A stretch of 64,000 nucleotides of DNA, from the NCBI GenBank assembly GCA_024362935.1, contig JANCRA010000014.1, forward strand, positions 10,905,258-10,969,257. The letters are read 5' to 3'. Position numbers and translations under genes: made by a program. The notes beneath the pieces are model-generated. The model ran no database searches and was not told where the DNA came from. It worked only from the letters and a program-made list of their open reading frames with translations. Shown here piece by piece: positions 24,359-34,913 of the stretch; positions within the stretch are counted from its first letter, which is position 1, and the number at the start of each line of letters is the position of its first letter. Source of the stretch: Setophaga petechia. Its lineage: Eukaryota > Chordata > Aves > Passeriformes > Parulidae.

Positions 24359-26054
24359 CCCCCTGAAAGGCTAAAAGAAATGTTATTTTATTAAGTAGCA
24401 CATGGAAATAAGCCTAGTAATTTCAAAGACATAATATGGAGAGAGTAGCAGGGATAAAATGAAAAGAATATAAGTATAGAGAGATCCTTCTGGGACCCTT
24501 AAAGTTTTATGAGAATAGCCCTAACGAAAGATCTCTGAATGTGTAAATGTAAATTAATTGAAGAAATTGAATCTTTACCTGCATAAATTTGTTGAATGTA
24601 ACAATTAAAATCTATTTAAATGTTAATGATCTAAAATTTAAAATGTGCCCCCCATTAACAGCAATGAAACCCTTTACAGTTTAATCAATATTAATGAAAG
24701 AAAAAATGTTAAGGTAACAAAACCTGGTGCATTAGAAGCTGTTGGGGAACAGGACTTTTTTTTTAAATTAAGTTTTCAATAATCATACAGACTATAGCAA
24801 CAGATAGATGCATACTGTCTAAAAGAATATCTGCAATGAATGAATTTAAGAAGAGACAAACAATGGAAGGTCATTCATCAATTAGGCAGTGTCACCTCAC
24901 ATACACTAAACCAAAACCTGATATCAGAAATTGAACAAGTAACTCTTAAGGAGCTGAAGAAGAAAGATTGAGTTAAGCCATTTATCAGTACATAAAATAC
25001 ATGTGTCCTGTATGCATATCATCAGCAGGAAAGTCACTGCACCCAAAACTGCCAAGCAGGAATCCTCAAAGGGAACAAAATGAGTAAAAGGTGGAATAGC
25101 TGGATCTGTACACAGCATACATTTGCCTAATGTTTCGCCATTAAGGACCATGCAAAATATTTTATCTTTATATGAAGCAAAGTGTTTACCCCAAAATTTG
25201 GTAACTGACTACATATGGCAATCAGAGCAAATAAGAAAGCAGTAATGAATGCTAGCACATTTCCATGCTTTGCAGATGACTAACATTTTAAATATATAAT
25301 TTTTTTTAATTACTGAAAGAAAATCTTTAGTAACTAAAATTTAACAAGTTGCTATCTTAATAAAAGACTGCTTTGTGACAGAAAAATACAGAACTGCTGC
25401 ACAGAAGTTTTTGGAAATCACTAGAAAATTTTTGATTGCTGATGGTCTGGCACTAAAATGAAATTATATTCACTGTATGCAAATAAACCTCCTGAACGAA
25501 ATACTAATATAAAGTTCTATATAATTCTTCAGTAGCCTGTTTATAAGGAGGAGTCTTGTTTGAACAGCTCCTGAATTCAACTTCTCCATTTCTTCTAAAT
25601 CCAGTGTATGCCAGACAGAACATAACCTGAGTTTAGAACAGGTACTCGTGAAGTTTCTTTACATGTACACTGATAACTCAACACCAGAATTCTGCCTAGC
25701 AAAGAGATCATAAATGTCTTCAATCTTTTACCTAAGGCAGGTAAATAAACTCTGATCTGACTTCAGTTCCACCTTGCATGCTTAATGACACAATTTTAGA
25801 TCTGAATAGCAGATACTAGACTTGTAATGTGTTGTGAAAACAATTATTAATCCTGTGTCTGACATTTCGCTTCACAAAAAATACACTGGCTCTTTTAGAC
25901 AAATTAGAAGTAAAAACCACATTCAAACTAGGAAGAAAAATGAACTAATTTATATGAATATGGTAGAGTTTGGATATGATTAGGTGGCAAAGCATGAAGA
26001 ACTAAACAGTTTTGGTCCCTGCCTCAAAGCAGATACAATACAATTAAGAAAGAC
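24359..26054. other. AT-rich non-coding stretch
   Basis: Weak continued similarity to dispersed repeat copy B may reach about 24420. Beyond that I see nothing: no repeats, no CpG, and only one frame above 60 codons. Confidence 0.55.
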
Positions 26055-26078
26055 AAAAAAAAAAAAAAAAAAAAAAAA
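26055..26078. repeat. A24 homopolymer
   Basis: Uninterrupted run of 24 A, joint longest in the window. It lies about 160 bases upstream of a GT-rich tandem duplication and a G-quadruplex motif. A processed pseudogene tail was considered, but the upstream sequence shows no recognisable coding similarity. Confidence 0.97.
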
Positions 26079-26236
26079 GAACAATGCCTACAGGACTGTG
26101 TTTGAAAAATTAATCAATTTCATGAATGAACAAAAAGCCACAACCCAAAACCCCAATTTACCCAGGGAATTAAGCTTTTACTCTTTTCTTATAAAAGCAA
26201 CAAGCTATCAAAAGGAGATAGAACTTTTGGTTTGGG

Positions 26237-26272
26237 GCAAATTTTTGGTTTTGTGCAATTTTTGGTTTTGGT
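26237..26272. repeat. two-copy ~18-bp GT-rich tandem duplication
   Basis: GCAAATTTTTGGTTTTGT is followed at once by a copy differing by one deleted A and the final bases. The block is GT-biased on the plus strand and leads, after about 20 bases, into the G-quadruplex motif at 26295. Confidence 0.8.
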
Positions 26273-26294
26273 AGTTTGTTTTAGGTTTCTTGGT

Positions 26295-26315
26295 GGGGGG
26301 AGGGAGTGGGGTGGG
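26295..26315 (+). other. canonical G-quadruplex motif
   Basis: Four G runs on the plus strand, G6, G3, G4 and G3, separated by loops of A, AGT and T. This satisfies the standard G3+N1-7 pattern with very short loops, which favours a stable parallel quadruplex. It is the only such motif I noticed in this AT-rich window. Function is unknown; no gene or CpG island adjoins it. Confidence 0.85.
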
Positions 26316-27483
26316 CTGTGGTTATAATCTTTAGTATGTAGAGCCACAGCTCAGAAAAGAATGGCAAGGCTGCTAAAAGTCCACATAAATTAAAAACTAC
26401 TGCATAAATTCATTGAGAACAAGTATCTATGCAGGACCATTAAAGATACCACCTTGGCATCAGAAATTCTATTAGCCACAAATTATCAGGGCTAGGTCAA
26501 TATTCAGAGAGAAAATCACTTATTCCTTTTTTTTTTCTCTTCTCTTGCTGTGTGCTATTGTCCCTCACTGTGTGGCACTGAGCTAGGAAGGTTTTTGGTC
26601 TGACCTGGCTTGGTGTTGCTCACCACGGGGAAAGAGAGCAGCACAACAGATTATTACAGAAACTTCACAGCATTCCTCTTCCCCCACTCTTGTTCTAGAC
26701 AGACATATACTCTACATTATTGTCTTAAAGCCACAAACAGAGACATTATTAAAACAACAAACAAGGATGGTACTTAAAAATTATTAATCTTGACTGGCAT
26801 GAGTGTGATATTCAGAATAGAAGTACTTGGTATTCAGGCCATGCATGCACCAGGATGCTCTGAAAGGAGGCACTGCTGGGAGCAGCTCTGGACACTAATG
26901 AGCTACAGCTGAAGTGTAAAGATGCAGAATTGTTCCTGGGCTAATGTGTGCTGGGGAAGGAAGTTCAGACAATGAAGAAGGTTCCTTTCCTGAAGGGGGA
27001 GGTGGAGACTCTAACTTGCAATTTATATGGAGGAAACATTCCCAAAATTAGTGTTTGACTTATGTTAATCTCTCATTCTCAACCCATGGCTTTCCCTCCT
27101 CTCTACCACAAGACAGAGTTATCTGTAACAATAATTAATCTACAACTCAATTGCAGAATTTCTGAATCCTTCCTTAAATCATACATTCACATGTTTAGAT
27201 TAATAAACTATTCAATGTACTTGCCAATACTTACCAAAACTCTGTAATGATAAAAAGGACAGAGACTAGAAAATAAGAGCTTAAAGAACCTAAAAATTGT
27301 TCCTAAGTTTTGTAACTGTTTGTAAGAAAGAATTTTTAATTCACAATAAAGGGCAAATTCTGTTCTTTTAATTATCAACATTTATCTCTGGGACAAGAAC
27401 ATCAGGTATATAATATAGAAGATTCTTTTAATATAGAGGACAGATGGCAACTTCACTCCTGGGACTTCCTTAGACTGCCCCAG
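26316..27483. other. non-coding stretch, nothing recognised
   Basis: Mixed composition without repeats. A short GC-richer patch lies at 26820-26900 but has no CpG enrichment and no credible frame. Confidence 0.55.
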
Positions 27484-27542
27484 AAAAAAAAAACAAACAA
27501 AACAACCAACAACCCAAAACAAAACCAACACCAAAACCCCCA
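27484..27542. repeat. 59-base pure A/C tract
   Basis: Begins with an A10 run and continues as irregular A/C with C2-C5 steps and no G or T. Similar in style to the tract at 19309 but not an alignable copy of it. Confidence 0.9.
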
Positions 27543-27677
27543 TAATTTTAAAAGGCTTTCAATATTCCCAAAGGTATGATAGTCTGGATATGGGAAAGCT
27601 GAATTGTCTTGTTTGCAAAGCAAATGATAAAATATTTGAGGACTATACAGAAGCTCCTAGAGATGCCAATTTGCAAA

Positions 27678-27709
27678 ATTCACTTTAAATAATATTCACT
27701 TTAAATAAT
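27678..27709. repeat. perfect 16-bp tandem duplication
   Basis: ATTCACTTTAAATAAT occurs twice, head to tail, without a mismatch. The identity suggests a recent event. It ends 22 bases before dispersed repeat copy B. Confidence 0.95.
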
Positions 27710-27731
27710 ACTTCCTGTCATCTAAGAATAA

Positions 27732-27803
27732 AAATTTAGAATTCACTCACACACTTTCAAATTTCACTTGGTTATTTATACATAAATATTTTGAAACAAA
27801 CCT
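27732..27803 (+). repeat. unidentified dispersed repeat, copy B
   Basis: Second copy of the element described at 24289. It shares the same left edge (AAATTTAGAATTCACTCA), the central AAATTTCACTTG block and the right end TTGAAACAAACCT. It differs mainly by a two-base-longer variable patch after the first 18 bases and by five scattered substitutions in the last 33. A looser match to copy A may extend to about 27872. A separate perfect 16-base tandem duplication sits just upstream (27678-27709). Confidence 0.7.
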
Positions 27804-28230
27804 TTTGGAAAACAGAATTATCTTAGCAGAATTTAAGATAGTACAACATATAAATGCAGCCTGGAACCTAGGAATGTTTAGGAAAGGTGTTGCTTGTTTT
27901 GCAACATAAACTAACAAAACCAAAGCAGACTGCACAATTCTTCAAAAAAACATTTCTGCCTGTCTAAAATCATACATGCATCCATATATGCATGTGACTT
28001 TTCATAGGCATGTTTCATACCTCATTTACAGGGTGTTAATTTTGTAAGCTGTGAATCCACATTTTCTCCTTGAGTGTTAATACTCTTTATGTCCTGCTGG
28101 GTAAACAGCCAGAACCAAACTGGTGTTCTGAACTGTCCCTGACAAGATTTAGTCTTCCTACACTTGGTTTTCAGCACAGTAAAACCATTTACTTTCAGAA
28201 ATTTTAAATTTCTCATTAAACAAGAATATT

Positions 28231-28263
28231 AAAAAACCAAACAAAAAACCAAACAAAAACAAA
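28231..28263. repeat. 33-base pure A/C tract
   Basis: Consists of AAAAAACC and AAAC steps only. Shorter member of the same compositional class, 0.7 kb from the tract at 27484. Confidence 0.85.
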
Positions 28264-28524
28264 GAAGTCTGAATAAAAGAAGAAATATCATATTCGCTTA
28301 AGGAAACTGGAAGCTGTCCTTTTAGCAATGAAGTTGATTAAATATCCTAAAATTGCAGCGTAATGTGATTATTACTGAGGGTTTATACTTCCCTAAAAAA
28401 TCCTGGAATCTACTTGACTAAATCAGGCTCATCTCCATTTCTGGTGCTTTGGGCCACAAACGATCATTTCTGCCTCTCCCATTTTTCTTTACATTGGCTT
28501 AAAAACCACAAAGAAGTAAGTTTC

Positions 28525-28537
28525 TTTTTTTTTTTTT
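28525..28537. repeat. T13 homopolymer
   Basis: Uninterrupted run of 13 T inside a pyrimidine-rich stretch. Comparable 10-12 base runs occur at 21241 (T), 31192 (T), 33716 (A), 46850 (T) and 57342 (A). Confidence 0.95.
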
Positions 28538-29335
28538 CCTTAACCTTTTAAATGTAAAGAATGAAATAATGCAAATATTTTTCCTCCTTGATTTTAGACC
28601 AAAGTTTCAAAACAGCAGTATTTTATATTGCAAGAAGTGTCCTTTAAATAATTAAAGGATTCGGCTCCTTCCCTAAGTTAAAAAATATATAGAACAAGCA
28701 CAGCCATCAATACAGGATTTGCCCCTCTCTGAATTAATCCAATTATTCAAATGTCAGTTATAACTGTCAGAGAGCAGTTCCTTGGGCTGGACCAAACTGT
28801 TAAAAATTAAAACTGTTTTACCTCGTTTAGTCTCTCTGCCTTTTTAATGTAAAATCCATGGTCTTGACAAAAAGTTGTGGGATTTGACACCCAGTGCAAC
28901 ACAACCCTATTTCTGTCATACATGCATAATTCACTTTGGAAATTTGCACTTGCTTTAAAATATCACTAAAATATACATGTAACATATGCTAATTCAGCCG
29001 CACTGGCTTGCAAGCTCCAGCCACTAGGTTATATGTAAACTTTGCCAAGTGCATACACTGTACATAAAGGGATTATAAATGAAAGAAAAGATCACTGTCC
29101 CTAGCTCTCAGTTTCCAGCCTTGGCCAAACTGACAGCCCCAAATCCCAGCAACATCTAACATGCCCTTCCTGTGGAGAAGACAGCCTGTTCTCAGAGTCT
29201 TAATTACATCCCAGCTGACTGCCCAGCGTTGCCAAAATCAGGCAACAAACGATGCACCTTCACTTGCAATATGGTCTGCTAAACAGACTCCCAGTCACAC
29301 AGAAAGAAACTTTCACAACAAGGAGAAATAAAGGG
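28538..29335. other. non-coding stretch flanking the CpG island
   Basis: Low in repeats and varied in sequence, with a single ATGCTAAT octamer-like site near 28987 and ATTA/TAAT cores near 28735 and 28840. It could be conserved non-coding DNA. No coding frame was seen. Confidence 0.45.
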
Positions 29336-29520
29336 ACGAGCGAGAGAGCGAGGGAGAGGGCAAGCAGCAGCCCAGAGACAGCAGAGATCTCCCCGCAGAC
29401 TCCTGGGGGAGCGGCGAGCAGCGGCACGTAACAAACGCGGCCATCCTGGCCCCGGCAGCCCCGCGGCCCAAGGTGCCTCATGCCAAGGACTGCTGTTCCC
29501 CAAGATGGGCCGCTGCTCCT
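29336..29520. promoter_or_regulatory. orphan CpG mini-island
   Basis: From 29341 to 29520 I count 123 G or C in 180 bases (68%), against a background in the mid-30s. Fourteen CpG dinucleotides occur between 29336 and 29511, giving an observed/expected ratio near 0.6, in a window where CpG is otherwise rare. The left part resembles a 5' UTR (GAGCGAGGGAGAGGG and repeated CAGCAG). On the minus strand an ATG in a fair context (CCAGGATGG) opens a 44-codon frame with a proline-rich pyrimidine tract, and an overlapping frame encodes a leucine-rich hydrophobic stretch. I recognise neither. In vertebrates such islands mark promoters, alternative first exons or regulatory elements. A length below 200 bases and no linked gene keep this tentative. 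Confidence 0.5.
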
Positions 29521-29640
29521 CAGACTGGCTAGATTAATGATTGCTAAGGAAGGCTAACCAACCCCTCACTGCTCAGGCCATTATAATTACAGAAGAACAG
29601 CATGCCGCATTCTGCAATCGCAAATGGTATCATATGTTTT
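29521..29640. promoter_or_regulatory. possible conserved non-coding element beside the CpG island
   Basis: Directly after the GC-rich block the sequence has CTAGATTAATGATTGC and CCATTATAATTACAG, giving several homeodomain-type TAAT/ATTA cores in 100 bases. This looks like typical vertebrate enhancer sequence rather than neutral AT-rich DNA. That reading is by eye only; the decisive test is cross-species alignment. Confidence 0.2.
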
Positions 29641-31315
29641 CCTGGCCGGCTTGCACGAGGAGCTTTATTTACACAGATGAAGTGTGAGAGGACGTGGATT
29701 TAAAGCAGAAGTGTTTTAAAATTAACAGAATTGTGTGGGTTTGTGAATACCCACCAAACAAAGTTGCACCAGATCTGGTTTAGTTTGCAGAGCTATAAAG
29801 ATCAAAGTCTCTGTGAGGGAAAATGCTCACCCATCCTCTCATGGTTATACAGAAAATGCAGCATTGAAAAAGTCCTATTCCCTTAATGAAATGAATTTGA
29901 CCTTACAGAAGTGCTAATAAAGCAGTTTCTCTAAGACCACAAGACTGTTTTAGAATCTGTAAAAAAAGAAACTTCCCTCTTACTAAATGTGCTAAGGAAA
30001 TGTAGAGATTATTTCCTACTAATACAATGAACATTAATATCAAAATTACATTAAGTAGATTCCAAAAGATGGATTCCATTCTATTTTTCACAAAATTTTG
30101 CTATATGCAAATATATAATTACATTCTAGAAATAGGATAGTTGCACTATGATTTTTAATTAATGTATAGCTTACAACAGTAAAAAATATTTTTGGGTTAC
30201 TCCAAGTATCAAGGAATCCCTTCCACTGATAAAGCTTGGTAGCTCTATCTATACATATACTTTCTTTTAAAATTTGTATCCTTCTCAAACACAGATTGGA
30301 TGAATCAGACTAATACAACATTTATATAAAAAGGTATCTAGTCCATCAGTTTAATACTTCTTCAATCTAATTCTGATTGTTTGAACTTGTATCTGATGGA
30401 TCATCTTTCTCCAATATTTTTGTGAATTTTGTTTTTAAATCTATGAACGTGATTGTGGCAACCTTTCTAAAAGAAGATGGAGTGAAATAAACCCAAGAGG
30501 TCATCTTATACTGAGGTAGATGACCACCCACAGGACTATAAAAAAAATTGGCTTTTCAGTACAATAAATATCTGAAAAATTTTTTCACTTGACAGTTCTA
30601 CACACACAAGGACAAGTATACTTCAGTGGCCACACAAAGGACTATACCCTGCAGCCTTTAAAGCAATGTAGGAAATTCATAGTGCTCCTGAACCTTGCAT
30701 TAAGCAGAGCTTTCTTTTACAGAGCCTGTGACACAGAGTTTAAGAAATAACAGAGGGTTTTTGCTTGCTATAGTTGGTTAGTTTGGTTTTAAATACAGGC
30801 CTCTAGGAACTGAGAGAAAAACCTGCTCTGTACATATTTTTATACTCATAAAATACATTCCAGTTACCTCAAGAATACCAGTAATACAACAGACAATTAT
30901 TAAAATAAAACTGCTAAAAAACAGACAGCACACACACACCACAGCCCCCCAAAATAATGAATAAACATCTATGTGCAAACTACCCTAAAAAAGAACACCT
31001 GGCACTGAAGGATGGTTTTGCTAGCTCACACTTAAATCTTGACAATATACTATTGGACACATGTATATATTTTTTTTAATGACACAGTGTCACATACTTT
31101 AAACTCCAGACCCACTGCCCTTTACACAACAGAGTAAAATAATTCAACACACACAGTCCTATTACATCTTCTGAATGCCAAAATACCAGGGTTTTTTTTT
31201 TCCAGACTTCCCATAGCATAGAGCACAAGCTGGTGAATGAGTCAGCCTCAGAATAAGGTGCTGTGGAAGCTTGGAAGTGAATATTACCCATCGATCAACA
31301 GCTCCCACTGCTCAC
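29641..31315. other. AT-rich non-coding stretch
   Basis: No gene recognised. Only a short CA stretch (30929-30939) and small T runs. The minus-strand frames between 29903 and 31291 are short and AT-driven. Confidence 0.55.
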
Positions 31316-31397
31316 CGCGGCCCGCCAGGCGCAGGGGGAGCAGAGCACAAGCAGTGCTCCAAGTGGATGCAATGGCTGCTTTCCTGCAAACTTCCAT
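31316..31397 (-). other. possible alternative first coding exon (minus strand)
   Basis: An ATG in a strong Kozak context (TCAGGATGG) at 31397 opens 27 codons running to a donor-like GCG|GTGAGC. The last 20 bases contain four CpGs, exceptional for this window. The peptide starts MEVCRKAAIAS and includes an alanine/leucine-rich segment that could be a weak signal sequence. Nothing links it to a downstream exon. Confidence 0.15.
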
Positions 31398-34300
31398 CCT
31401 GACAGCTGTGGAAGGCATTTTTATTGGATAGCTGCACAGGCAAGAACAGCGTGGGACTGCAATCCACAATACATTGATACAGATTTGGTAAATAAGTTGG
31501 ATCTGTGGAATGTGAGGGTAAGAAAACAGGTACACCAACCAAAGAACTAATTTTCACAGAATTTATCTTGTAGATTACAATATATTAAATGGTATGAGTA
31601 AAAGGTTAAAATAGAAAATGGAAGGCAAAGGAAGGATGTCATAGAAACATTATCACAACATAGTAATAAAAGTAAGGAAATAAATGTAGATTTAAACTGG
31701 CAAGTAAGTGTTTGCACTATTCCATGCTCCAATGCCAGTGAAATATTTCTTGTATTCAGAGAAGCCTGCTCACTATATAGACATTTGGACACATACCATA
31801 CAGAAGTTAGCAGATACATATTTTATTTAGATTTGTAAAGAAAGATGCATGTGTTTTAATCCATCTCTGTCTGTTGTAACTGATGCTCAGTATTTTGGTG
31901 CTGCAAAAGCTGATTTGTTGAACATCCTATTTCTGTGAATAGCCCTAAAGGCCTGGCTAGAATGTGTGCTTAAAACAGGGTAAATTCAACTCAAAATATG
32001 ATGGATTTTGCATCAACTAAACAAAACAAGACAATAATTTATTTATTTGAAAAAGAAACGGTACCATTGGCTGAAGATGCCACTAAACTTACTGCAGTGT
32101 CCTTTTGTAGCCACACATCTCTCACCTAAAACCACTGCTTAGGTGGGCACAGTGGGGACACCAAAGCTGCACTGGGGAGGCAAATTCCCAGACATTAAAA
32201 GATGTGAGGAATTAAGAAATTATTATGACCAGGTGAAAGACTGTGAGACTTTCCTGGAGATGCCTGTCTCTTCTGCCAACTGCAGAGATAAGCACACAGC
32301 TTTTTGTTGAGTCACTCTCAAGTTCAGCATTAGTCTCTACTGCAAAAATATAACAGCAAAGATGAGCTGTATCCAAGCTTTTTCTGGCATGAGCAGAATT
32401 GACATTGGAAATCCAAGCCTATAGGACCAAATCCTACTCCAAAAAGAAAACAGACTGTATTTTTATTGGCCTCTGTTAGTTGTAAAGGACAGATAACACC
32501 TAGCAATCAGCAGAAGTTCTCTAGAACTCTCTTATATGTGGTAGGAACAGTATTTGTGAATGGAAATACAACAGTTATTTAAAGCAAAGTAAACTGCACC
32601 AGATACACTACCTGTCACACAAAAAAAGAGATGTGAACAAGGTAGTTCATGGTTATTCACTACTGCCAGGACTAAAGTAAATCACAACATTGTTCCAGCC
32701 AGCAGATGCAAGGAGCCATTAAAAGCAAACTAAAATATACTCTTTTATACAAGAAAGTTTACAGAACAACAGAAAAACTTTCAGGTATTACTTAAAAGCA
32801 ACAAAATAATATTTCTACTACTGATCTATCTAGAAGGGAACACAGCTTGATCTTGTTTTAAAGAAGCCTTTTTTAAGGAAATAAATGACATTTAGCCACC
32901 TATGATTAACCATTTACATCATCACCCAAAGTCCTGAGCTCAGAAATTGCATCCATTGGCTCAGATCAACAAATTGCAGTCTCAGCATCTACTGGCATTA
33001 TTATTTGCTTTTAGCAGAAGCAAGTCAAAGTATTTTTAGGGTGGAGAGACAGTGCTTAGGTGCTTTAAAGAAATATCTTCCTTCCAACTCAGCAAGAAAA
33101 ACTATACTGAAACATGAACTACCAAATCTCCAAGCATTTATACCTTTACTAGTCCTTTACTAGTACACTGTGCAGAAAAGTCAGAAAGATTCAAAACATA
33201 ACTCTCTGACTTGGAAATAAGGAGCACAACCAAGTGATGAAGGCAGTGATGAACTGTCTTGTAAAGATCACTAGGAAAAAAGTAAAAGTTCACTAGGAAT
33301 CAAAAGTTTTATAAATTATCACATGTAACGTACAAGATTTTGAAATTAACAACATAACTAGGTAATCTGAGAGTTCCTAAAGAGGAGGAAGAGAAAATTA
33401 TTAATAATAATAATTAGAACAGTAGTATTTTGGCTTGTTGAGCCCTTTTAGATGATAAACAGTAAATATCTCATAGAAGCTCCACAACAGTGGAAATACA
33501 GGGCTAAAAGTTTGCAACAGAAGGTGGTGCAGAGCCTTGAGCTGACATGACAAATTTTGAAGCCATGGCAGCAGCTCTGCCTATGGCCTGTATGAAGCAC
33601 ACACCCTGCTAGATCTCTGCCCAGTTTGGGAATGAGAGAAGACTGAAATTTCTGCAGCTCACACATATTTCTGCAGAAAGAACTGGACACTGATGTTGGG
33701 TTTTTTCCTTCCAGCAAAAAAAAAAAATCATAGGAAGGAAGTAGTACAGAAAGGCAGCTGAAGCAAAGCATTCCAATAAGAAATAGAAATAAGAACTTTT
33801 ATGGTGTGAGGTTAATTAGCAATTGACTCAATTTCCAGAGAAATGGTAGATTTCCATTTCCCACTATTCTCAAACCAATGGACACCATTCTGAAAAATGC
33901 ATTTAAACCCAAAGATAAACCACTGGGCTCAATACAGGGACAGTCCAGGGAAACACAACTCCTTAAAATCTACAGGAACTCAAACGAAATGGTCTAAATG
34001 GACTTAAAATCTGTAACAGAAAAAGAATATTGAACAAATAGAGAAGATGGAAAATAAACTACAAATCTTCCTTTAAAGTGTTTGTTCCTTCAAACAGAAC
34101 TGAATTCTAACCTGTAATCTGAGCCCTCCTAATTCTACCAATGGCATGCAAATTTTTATGTGGTATTTGAAAACGTATTAAATTTTCAATCAAAGTATTT
34201 GTTAAATTAAGTGTAGATATAATCACAAAGGCAAAATTTATCTTCATTGCTAAATGGTAGAGACTTTAAAATGGCATTCCTTTCAGATGAAGGAAATACA

Positions 34301-34832
34301 TCCTCTTACTACAATTTTCTATTACTGCAAACCTTGAATTCAGCTCTGAACATCCACTGAATTGTGCTTTTGAAGAATGCACAAGATGAATGTCATATTC
34401 ACTCAGCATCCATAAATCAGCCTGAATAATTTAATACCTGTTGAAATTTTCTTCCAATTTATTACATGAAATAATAACATGAGAAGTAATTAAAATAAAG
34501 AAAAAGTTCAGGTGCAACAGCGTTAGTTCAACATCTAGGATCAAGTGTCAGTGGAGATTAACAAATTTCATTCATTTTATCTCCAGCACTGGAGACACGC
34601 AGCTCCCAGCTTTAATAGTCAGGAATGTCTGTTAGTTAAATGACTTTGTAAAGGCAGTCAAGTGAGGGCAGACAGCGACAGTTTAATTAGGGAGCTTGCT
34701 ATAACTCTATCTGGGAGCTGTAGGCACTAGACTAGAACAAGTGTAAAACTGACTCAATACTGACTAGCAACCCCTGCCCCCCCAGCCAGCAAAAACCCTC
34801 CAACACAAAAAAACCCCAAGAAGATACTTTTC
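31398..34832. other. AT-rich non-coding stretch
   Basis: A very strong isolated minus-strand acceptor (CTCTTCCTCCTCTTTAG, at about 33376) opens a 27-codon frame with a stop and no donor. The 107-codon minus frame at 33448-33771 is cysteine-rich and unrecognised. Around 34680 CAGTTTAATTAGGG is a homeodomain-like site. Confidence 0.55.
33143..33164. repeat. perfect 11-bp tandem duplication
   Basis: CCTTTACTAGT is present twice head to tail without mismatch. Minor local duplication. Confidence 0.95.
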
Positions 34833-34913
34833 ATGGCAGGTTCTCTCATTTATTCTGGCGTCAGGTTGGCTACAGGTGAACAGGAGCAACGTAACCGCTG
34901 CAGCAGAAGAAAG
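34833..34913 (+). other. possible coding exon with CpGs, unrecognised
   Basis: An acceptor ending TCTGGCGTCAG at 34864 and a donor AAG|GTGAGG at 34913/34914 enclose a 49-base segment with two reading frames open. One of these frames extends back to an ATG at 34833, giving 27 codons that end exactly at the donor. CpGs in AACGTAACCGC are retained where CpG is scarce. The peptide ends with basic residues (CSRRK) and matches nothing I know. Chance remains the simplest explanation. Confidence 0.15.
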
